Positions 57,736 through 64,000 of a DNA stretch of 64,000 nucleotides are shown here, one piece after another. The stretch is from Flavobacteriia bacterium. GTDB lineage: Bacteria > Bacteroidota > Bacteroidia > Flavobacteriales_D > Crocinitomicaceae. A program made the translations under genes and the position numbers. Position 1 is the stretch's first letter, and every line of letters begins with the position of its first letter. Location of the stretch: assembly GCA_947464135.1 (NCBI GenBank), contig CANHVK010000001.1, positions 49,096 through 113,095 on the forward strand. Direction: 5' to 3'. The notes beneath the pieces were generated by a model. That model searched no databases. It worked only from the letters and a program-made list of their open reading frames with translations, and was not told where the DNA came from.

Positions 57736-59328
57736 TTATTTCAATTCTGACATCTGTTTTTTAAACTGTGGATCTGCAGGATCCACTTCTGATAAAATAG
57801 TCAGTATTTCTTTAGCTTTTACATTATCTTTTTGTCTAACATAATACTCAACCAAGTATTTACCACAATCAATCATAATACGTTTATTATTTCCTTGTGC
57901 ACGATCTTCAGGTTTAATCATAAAAAATGCTTTTTCATAATGTGGTCTTGCTAGCCATTTTTCATTTTTAGGATCTAATTGATAAGAAGAATTACCTTTC
58001 CAGTATACTCCAGGGGCATAATTTGGAGCTAACGAAATCAACTTACCAAAAGTGGTATCAGCCAAAATGTATTTTTTAGTACTATAATAAGCTCTACCTA
58101 AATCAAATAAATCGGTTGCTTGCATAGTAGACTCTTTTGATTTTAATTCATAGAATTCTATAGCCTTATCAAATTTCTTCATTTTAATATATGATTTAGC
58201 GATCAATCCAGTGTATTCTGATTTGTTATTAGATTCAATATCATAAGCTTTTTTGTACTCAATAATAGCAAGTGAATCTTTACCAGTAGCAGATAGCATC
58301 ACAGCTTTATATTTATAATCGCTTGCTAAAATTTTGTCTTTTGGTACACTTGCAAAAAATGCTTCTGCAACAACTAAACCTTTCGAAGAATTTTCTTTAT
58401 CAGTAGTACATTCAGAATAAGAAGTCATTAGCATTCGGTCTAAATAGAATTTAGAAAATCCATTATTTTTTAGATTAATCGATTCTGGAATAACTTCACA
58501 ATATTGCTTACCCAAAAATAATGTTGTTATATATCTATATCTAGCCTCAAGACTATTATTAATTTCTAAATACTTTTTCCAATTATCTAATGCACGTTTA
58601 ATTTTGTTTGCAGACATTAGTAGTTCGGCATGTTCACGATAAGCAGGAGCATAGTTTGGATCTAATTTCTGTGCTTCCATAAAATAAGCGTTTGCAGAAG
58701 AATCTGAAGAAGGAGATTTTAATCTAACATAGATCTTTGCAATTCTAACAAGGCCTCTTGCTGATGAAGGATTTATACCTAAAACAAAATTGTAATTTTT
58801 AATCGCTTCATTAACATTTGATGAGCTTCGTAACATTAAAACATCACCTTTTAATAAATAATTATCTTCGTTCTTTTCATCAATCTCAATTGCTCTATTT
58901 ATGTAATTTATCGCATCATCAAACATTTTGGAATCAGAATCTAACAATGCTTTTGTAGCTACTCTATGTAAATCCGCATTTTTTTTATTTGAAGATAATA
59001 CTTCATCGTATATAGCTTTTGCCGTAGAGTAATCCTTTTCATTTAGCTTAATTCTAGCGTTAGCTAACAAAGTAAAAGGTAATGAAGCATCTTTCGAAGC
59101 AGCAAATTTCCAGTTAACTAAAGCAGAATCAAATTCTTTACGTTCAGAAAAATTTTCACCTAAATAATAAAAATATTCAGGTTTGCTTGGATTAGAATTA
59201 ATTAAATCCTTTAATTCTTTTTCAGCCAATGTATACTGCTCACTGTCAGTTAATTTTATAGCATTCTGCAATGATTGACCATATGAAAATGATGATGCAA
59301 AAAACAACAAAACAAATAATTTTTTCAT
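57736..59328 (-). CDS. Exported tetratricopeptide-repeat protein
   Basis: Signal peptide MKKLFVLLFFASSFSYGQ and multiple TPR-like units. Confidence 0.88.
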   Translation of the reverse strand: MKKLFVLLFFASSFSYGQSLQNAIKLTDSEQYTLAEKELKDLINSNPSKPEYFYYLGENFSERKEFDSALVNWKFAASKDASLPFTLLANARIKLNEKDYSTAKAIYDEVLSSNKKNADLHRVATKALLDSDSKMFDDAINYINRAIEIDEKNEDNYLLKGDVLMLRSSSNVNEAIKNYNFVLGINPSSARGLVRIAKIYVRLKSPSSDSSANAYFMEAQKLDPNYAPAYREHAELLMSANKIKRALDNWKKYLEINNSLEARYRYITTLFLGKQYCEVIPESINLKNNGFSKFYLDRMLMTSYSECTTDKENSSKGLVVAEAFFASVPKDKILASDYKYKAVMLSATGKDSLAIIEYKKAYDIESNNKSEYTGLIAKSYIKMKKFDKAIEFYELKSKESTMQATDLFDLGRAYYSTKKYILADTTFGKLISLAPNYAPGVYWKGNSSYQLDPKNEKWLARPHYEKAFFMIKPEDRAQGNNKRIMIDCGKYLVEYYVRQKDNVKAKEILTILSEVDPADPQFKKQMSELK

Positions 59329-59457
59329 AATATATTTTCTTTTAAATAAAACTTGTAAAAAGCTACAAATACGAATGAAACAAAAATAGCTAATTAGAAT
59401 TAGAAGAAAATTATTTCACCTTATTTTATGATGAATTAACATTTTCTTAAAATAAAC

Positions 59458-60360
59458 TTACTCAGTTCTAATTTCAATTAATCGAATCGGGGAGTTTGCA
59501 GGTACTAATGAAGATTGTTGTACTAATAACTGCCCTGGTTCACGAAGCATAAAATTTATAAAACTTGAATTAATTGAACTTCTATTTGCATAATTAATCA
59601 TCCATATATCTCTAGTTAAAGGATATTCATGAGTGTATAAAACACCAGCATAAGGTTGAAAAAAACCTGTTTTCTTATCTTTCCCAACCGAAGCAACCCT
59701 GATTCCTTTTAAAAAATATTTAGTATCAAAATCATGTTGATCGCTAATCCAATTTACACCTATAACACCAATTGAATTAGGATTTTCTTTAATAAAATCA
59801 ATAACTTCTTCGTTTGACTTCAACGCAGTAACAACTTTCTCAATTGGACCACCGTTACACAATTTCTTAAGATAATTAAAATTAGCAGAATAGGGTTTGT
59901 CAAAAACTACCTGAATTTTACACCCATTTTTCCATTTGTCTTTTTTTCCTAAAAAAATATTTTTCAATTCATTAACAGTAAAAACACTATCAGGATTTGA
60001 AGGATGAACTATCAAAGCGATTCCATCAGTTGCAATTTTATTACTTCTAACTTCAATATCTTTTTTCTTTAATAGAAAAATCTCTCTTTTAGATAATTCT
60101 CTGGAAATAACAATAGTTTTAATTTTTTTATCATTCATAAGACCTTCTATTGCCTTGTCTTCTGAATCATAAAATGGAATAAATTTAGCCTTAGGAAATT
60201 GACTCTGATATGTATCAATACTAGTTTTAAATAATTTTTTGAAAGAATCATCAATTATAATTTTTGCATAAGAATGTTCATCTTTTTCTTTTGATGATGT
60301 TGAACTTCCACCGCATGCATACATAAAAAGTGTTATGATAAGTAAAAAAAATGTTTTCAT
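59458..60360 (-). CDS. PstS-like phosphate-type substrate-binding lipoprotein
   Basis: Lipobox LFMYACGG; IALIVHPSNPDSVFTVNELKNIFLGKKDKW, NSIGVIGVNWISD resemble PstS-family periplasmic binding proteins. Confidence 0.82.
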   Translation of the reverse strand: MKTFFLLIITLFMYACGGSSTSSKEKDEHSYAKIIIDDSFKKLFKTSIDTYQSQFPKAKFIPFYDSEDKAIEGLMNDKKIKTIVISRELSKREIFLLKKKDIEVRSNKIATDGIALIVHPSNPDSVFTVNELKNIFLGKKDKWKNGCKIQVVFDKPYSANFNYLKKLCNGGPIEKVVTALKSNEEVIDFIKENPNSIGVIGVNWISDQHDFDTKYFLKGIRVASVGKDKKTGFFQPYAGVLYTHEYPLTRDIWMINYANRSSINSSFINFMLREPGQLLVQQSSLVPANSPIRLIEIRTE

Positions 60361-60366
60361 AGTTGA

Positions 60367-60573
60367 TTATAACTGTCTTTTGTTTTTATTCTTAATTATT
60401 AAATATAACATAAATGAACGATATAAAGCATAAACAGCCAATATAGCCATCATCATTGGTTTTTTAAACCCATCTAAACGATCGGTAAAAACATCCGTAA
60501 AAGATATAAAATAAAAAAGTACTACACATAGCGTAATACTTAGTAATGACATCGCAATATTTACAATTTTCAT
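60367..60573 (-). CDS. Small membrane protein
   Basis: About 68 aa with two TM segments, just upstream of the PstS-like gene. Confidence 0.65.
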   Translation of the reverse strand: MKIVNIAMSLLSITLCVVLFYFISFTDVFTDRLDGFKKPMMMAILAVYALYRSFMLYLIIKNKNKRQL

Positions 60574-60586
60574 ACAATACAAGTAA

Positions 60587-60614
60587 ATAAAAAAGCCGTC
60601 TTTGAGACGGCTTT
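60587..60614 (-). terminator. Intrinsic terminator downstream of tonB
   Basis: Minus strand AAAGCCGTCT-caa-AGACGGCTTT then TTTTATTT. Confidence 0.8.
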
Positions 60615-60622
60615 AACAAGAT

Positions 60623-61471
60623 TTATAATTGAAATCTAAAAGGTATAACAAAACGATAATTAACTGGTTTACCATTTGATCTTCCAGGTTTCCATTTTGA
60701 ACTTTGTAACAAAGTTTTCTTTACAACACGATCCAATTCAGGAGCTGAACTATTCAAAATTCTAACATCATAAATTCTTCCGTCTTTAGAAAGAACTACC
60801 TCAGCTGTAATCTCTCCTCCATCAGATCCGTCTGGAAATTCAGTATTGCGTGTAACCCATGCATAAAAAGCATCCATTCCCCCTGGAAATTCAGGTTCTT
60901 CATCAACAAAATCCTCAATTACTTCAACTGGAGCTGTATTTTCTACCGGTCCATTGCCTGGATTGTCAACTACAGGACCCCATACGTCTCCACTTCCTTC
61001 AGCATCTTTTGCCCCGGTATTAACATCCTCTACTTGATCTTGAGTTTTGACAGGATCATCAACAGGTATATCAACAATTACTGGTGGAGGGTTGGCAACA
61101 ACCTTTGGTCCAGGTGGTGGAGCTGGTGGCGGTGGCGGTGGCGGTGGTTTCGGATCATCTTTTTCAGCTGTCTTGATAGTTTGTTTAATCATCTCAACAC
61201 TAGGACCCTCTACCTTATCCTCCGGTAAATTTTTTACAAACTTGTATATTCCAAAAGAAATAGCAAATGTTGCAAAAACACTTAAAAGAATAATGGCCAT
61301 GTTACGATCATAATTTCTACGAAGTACATATGCACCATATTCCTTATTCCTATCTTCAAAAACTATTTCGTTTCTGTCGTTTGAAGTTACTTGTTGCCAT
61401 CTTCTTGCAGTAAAATATTCATACAATGAAATCCCTGCAATGATAAGAGCAATTCCGATTATAATTCCCAT
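60623..61471 (-). CDS. tonB: Energy transducer TonB
   Basis: N-terminal TM, PPPPPPPPAPPPGP proline-rich segment, C-terminal EPEFPGGMDAFYAWV...TAEVVLSKDGRIYDVRIL...KWKPGRSNGKPVNYRFVIPFRFQL. Confidence 0.94.
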   Translation of the reverse strand: MGIIIGIALIIAGISLYEYFTARRWQQVTSNDRNEIVFEDRNKEYGAYVLRRNYDRNMAIILLSVFATFAISFGIYKFVKNLPEDKVEGPSVEMIKQTIKTAEKDDPKPPPPPPPPAPPPGPKVVANPPPVIVDIPVDDPVKTQDQVEDVNTGAKDAEGSGDVWGPVVDNPGNGPVENTAPVEVIEDFVDEEPEFPGGMDAFYAWVTRNTEFPDGSDGGEITAEVVLSKDGRIYDVRILNSSAPELDRVVKKTLLQSSKWKPGRSNGKPVNYRFVIPFRFQL

Positions 61472-61475
61472 ACTC

Positions 61476-62108
61476 TTACTTTTTAGCTTTCATTAAGTCA
61501 AGTTCAGCAACTATTAAATCTACAGGTGCAATTACCCCAACCTGTGCGATTTCAAGTTCGTCTATTAAATTCACAAAGTTCTCGCAAGTAGCTTTGTCGT
61601 CCGTTTTGATCAAAACTTTCAATGCTTCTCTATCCGTTTGAAGTTTACTAAGCATATCCTTATACTTCTTCTCATCTATTGATTTAGCATTGTATTTTTG
61701 ATCCAACCCTTTTTTATTCGAAATAACATAAGAGTTCAGTCCTGCTAACAACTTTCTAACTCCATCTGGACCGAAACTTGTTTCTTCTAATTGAGTTAAA
61801 GGTTTACCTTCCTTATTCCCCGGGCCATAAAACTGACCTGTGTAATAGTAAATTTTGTCTTTAGTTAATAGAAACGTAATACCATTATTTACTTTTGGAG
61901 GATTTTCAATAGGCTCTTCCGTTTTAGGAGGATATACCAAACTCATTACTTTCGGTTTACTAAAAGTAGTAGTCATAACGAAAAATGTAAGTAAAAGGAA
62001 TCCTAGATCCACCATAGGAGTCATATCAATCCTAGTCGAACCTTTTTTTGGCCTTTTCTTACCACCTTTATCGTGACCGCCACCGCCGTTATCTGCAATT
62101 TCTGCCAT
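61476..62108 (-). CDS. ExbD/TolR family biopolymer transport protein (1)
   Basis: RIDMTPMVDLGFLLLTFFVMTTTF. Confidence 0.94.
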   Translation of the reverse strand: MAEIADNGGGGHDKGGKKRPKKGSTRIDMTPMVDLGFLLLTFFVMTTTFSKPKVMSLVYPPKTEEPIENPPKVNNGITFLLTKDKIYYYTGQFYGPGNKEGKPLTQLEETSFGPDGVRKLLAGLNSYVISNKKGLDQKYNAKSIDEKKYKDMLSKLQTDREALKVLIKTDDKATCENFVNLIDELEIAQVGVIAPVDLIVAELDLMKAKK

Positions 62109-62117
62109 TTCTTCTAA

Positions 62118-62780
62118 TTATTTAGGCGCTTTCTCAGCCGATGTTATGAAATTCAAGTTATTCAAATTTAAATCCCTAAACGTGTTTATAACATTTTGAG
62201 CATGAATGTAAACTGCTTTACCATCTACTCGTAATACATATTTAGGCTCAAAATCAGATTTTATAGGATTCTTTCCTTTCATCACTGCTTCTTCAAACTT
62301 TGTTCTACCCGTATTTAACGCAGCTAAATTTCCAAAGTTTATCCAATTTCTCAACTGACCTGTTGCAGAATCAGCCGGGATACCCTTTGTTTCAAATTTT
62401 TTACGTTCTGTAGATTCCATGTCTAAATACTTAGGCAGTTCAGCAATTGAACAACCAAAACTTGACATTTTTGTAAACTCCAACTTCTGTTTTTCAGTAA
62501 GTTTAAGTTTATATTCACCCTCAATTGATTCAATCAACTCCATTCTAGCATCTGAGTGACTTATGTCCATAAAAACACGACCTCCCTTATCAATGGTTAC
62601 CGTTAAGTTATTTTCAGGAATAATTTTTTCACTAGTACTAGCAGGTGTTGTTACTTCTACAGGAGAATCTACCCTAGGAATAGCAGCAAGCATAAAGAAA
62701 GTCACAAGAAGGAATGCCAAATCCACCATCGGCGTCATATCAATCGAAGGGGAATGTTTTGGAACTTTAATTTTAGGCAT
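62118..62780 (-). CDS. ExbD/TolR family biopolymer transport protein (2)
   Basis: SIDMTPMVDLAFLLVTFFMLAAIPR. Confidence 0.94.
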   Translation of the reverse strand: MPKIKVPKHSPSIDMTPMVDLAFLLVTFFMLAAIPRVDSPVEVTTPASTSEKIIPENNLTVTIDKGGRVFMDISHSDARMELIESIEGEYKLKLTEKQKLEFTKMSSFGCSIAELPKYLDMESTERKKFETKGIPADSATGQLRNWINFGNLAALNTGRTKFEEAVMKGKNPIKSDFEPKYVLRVDGKAVYIHAQNVINTFRDLNLNNLNFITSAEKAPK

Positions 62781-62817
62781 TTTCTAATGATTTAAAACTA
62801 TTATGTAACTGCAATAA

Positions 62818-63624
62818 TTATTTAACTTTTGCTGTAAAGCTTTGTACTATAGAGTAACTAGCTTCATCCATACTGTAAGTATTTCCATCAATCTTCGTTG
62901 TAAATAAGTTATAAACGATAATAGAAATAGTAGACGCGAAGATACCTAAGAAAGTATTTACTAAGGCTTCAGAAATACCAGTTGCTAACTGCGCTGGATC
63001 TGGAGCACCTCCTGCCATAGCTGCAAAGGCCTTAATCATACCTAATACAGTACCAATCAAACCAATCAATGTAGAGATAGATGCAGATGTAGATAAAATT
63101 CCTAGATTTTTAGATAACATTGGTAATTCTAATGCTGTTGCTTCTTCTAGTTCTTTTTTCATAGTTTCCACTTTCTGATCTTTATCTAATGAAGTATCAT
63201 TAGCAACAGATTCAAATTTAACTAAACCAGCTCTTACTACATTTGCTAATGAACCCTTTTGCTCATCACATACTGCTATAGCTTCTTCTAATTTATTATT
63301 CTCTAATTTTTCACGAATATCTTGAACAAACTTATCACTTCTTCCTTTACCTCCGGCTTTTGCTAAAGTTACAAAACGTTCTATTGAAAAAACCAATACA
63401 ATTAAGTTCATTGCTATCAAAAATGGTACAATCATACCCCCTTTGTGAGCAATTCCTAAGAAATTTCCTTCTTTTGGTTCTCCTTCAACGTCACCACCAA
63501 CAAAATTATCTGGATTACCAAGAACGTACATATAAACTAATATGCCCGCTACTAAACACAATGCAACTGCAATAGTCGCTACCAAAGATGTGAAACCACC
63601 TGATGTTTTTTGATTTGTACTCAT
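62818..63624 (-). CDS. exbB: MotA/TolQ/ExbB proton channel family protein
   Basis: TLIGLIGTVLGMIKAFAAMAGG...LATGISEALVNTFLGIFASTISIIVYNLF. Confidence 0.95.
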   Translation of the reverse strand: MSTNQKTSGGFTSLVATIAVALCLVAGILVYMYVLGNPDNFVGGDVEGEPKEGNFLGIAHKGGMIVPFLIAMNLIVLVFSIERFVTLAKAGGKGRSDKFVQDIREKLENNKLEEAIAVCDEQKGSLANVVRAGLVKFESVANDTSLDKDQKVETMKKELEEATALELPMLSKNLGILSTSASISTLIGLIGTVLGMIKAFAAMAGGAPDPAQLATGISEALVNTFLGIFASTISIIVYNLFTTKIDGNTYSMDEASYSIVQSFTAKVK

Positions 63625-63655
63625 CGCTTTTTAATTTTAAATTTAATTTTTTTGA

Positions 63656-63686
63656 CAAACATACATAAAAGTTTTAATTGTTCAAA
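63656..63686 (-). promoter_or_regulatory. Bacteroidota-type promoter for the exbB cluster
   Basis: Minus strand TTTG-N19-TATGTTTG, 32 nt before the exbB ATG. Confidence 0.65.
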
Positions 63687-63913
63687 TTTGTAGACACCAT
63701 TTTATATTAGTTTTTATTCAATATCCAAACTAATTTGTCAAATACTGAATAACAAACCATTAGTTTTGAAATCAAGGAAATACTAATGGATAAAATGAAC
63801 TATTTCATACCATTTTAGTACAGAAATTTAAACAAAAATTAATGGATTGGTAATTTCTTAACAGAAAGATAAAGAAATATTATTTGTTTTATAGAATCTA
63901 AAAAAAATTAAAG

Positions 63914-64000
63914 CGGAGAGAGAGGGATTCGAACCCTCGATAAGCTTTAGACCTATACACACTTTCCAGGCGTGCTCCTTCAACCACTCGGACACCTCTC
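63914..64000 (-). tRNA. tRNA-Ser (anticodon GGA), 5' nucleotide cut off by the window edge
   Basis: Reverse complement GAGAGGTGTCCGAGTGGTTGAAGGAGCACGCCTGGAAAGTGTG...long variable arm...GAGGGTTCGAATCCCTCTCTCTCCG; anticodon GGA in the CACGC/GTGTG stem-loop. Acceptor pairing requires one more 5' G. Confidence 0.95.

Noticed and set aside
61047-61313. Plus-strand Gly-rich ORF (GGGAGGGGGGGG)
   Set aside because: Antisense of the TonB proline-rich region.

Overview
The window reads as a low-GC Bacteroidota (Flavobacteriales-like) chromosome segment. This rests on Bacteroidota-type -7 motifs (TAnnTTTG), a PorP/SprF protein with a type IX secretion C-terminal domain, BshC, and the gene order yceD-rpmF-plsX-fabH-accB-accC. 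Most of it is housekeeping: lysS, purK, a PurF-like gene, dxs, metG, mfd, pth, asnS, rpoN, the acc/fab block, pdxA, a pepA-like gene, an exbB-exbD-exbD-tonB cluster, and a tRNA-Ser(GGA) cut by the right edge. I found no CRISPR array, rRNA, prophage or obvious transposase. The most accessory stretch is about 4.8-9.05 kb. It holds an XRE regulator divergent from an AT-rich cluster (small ORF, exported trypsin-like/TPR protein, small exported protein, decayed gene), with an unusually regular three-half-site operator candidate between them. Next to it is a DUF4143-type ATPase with a 33-bp-periodic palindromic repeat upstream. Other points to re-examine: a long SF1 helicase with no visible nuclease domain, a near-minimal T9SS CTD protein paired with PorP/SprF, a four-histidine membrane protein beside YceI, a terminator-like hairpin between accB and accC, and convergent stop codons sharing the loop of a hairpin. 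Nothing here can be declared a new system from sequence alone. All family calls are by eye, without database searches.
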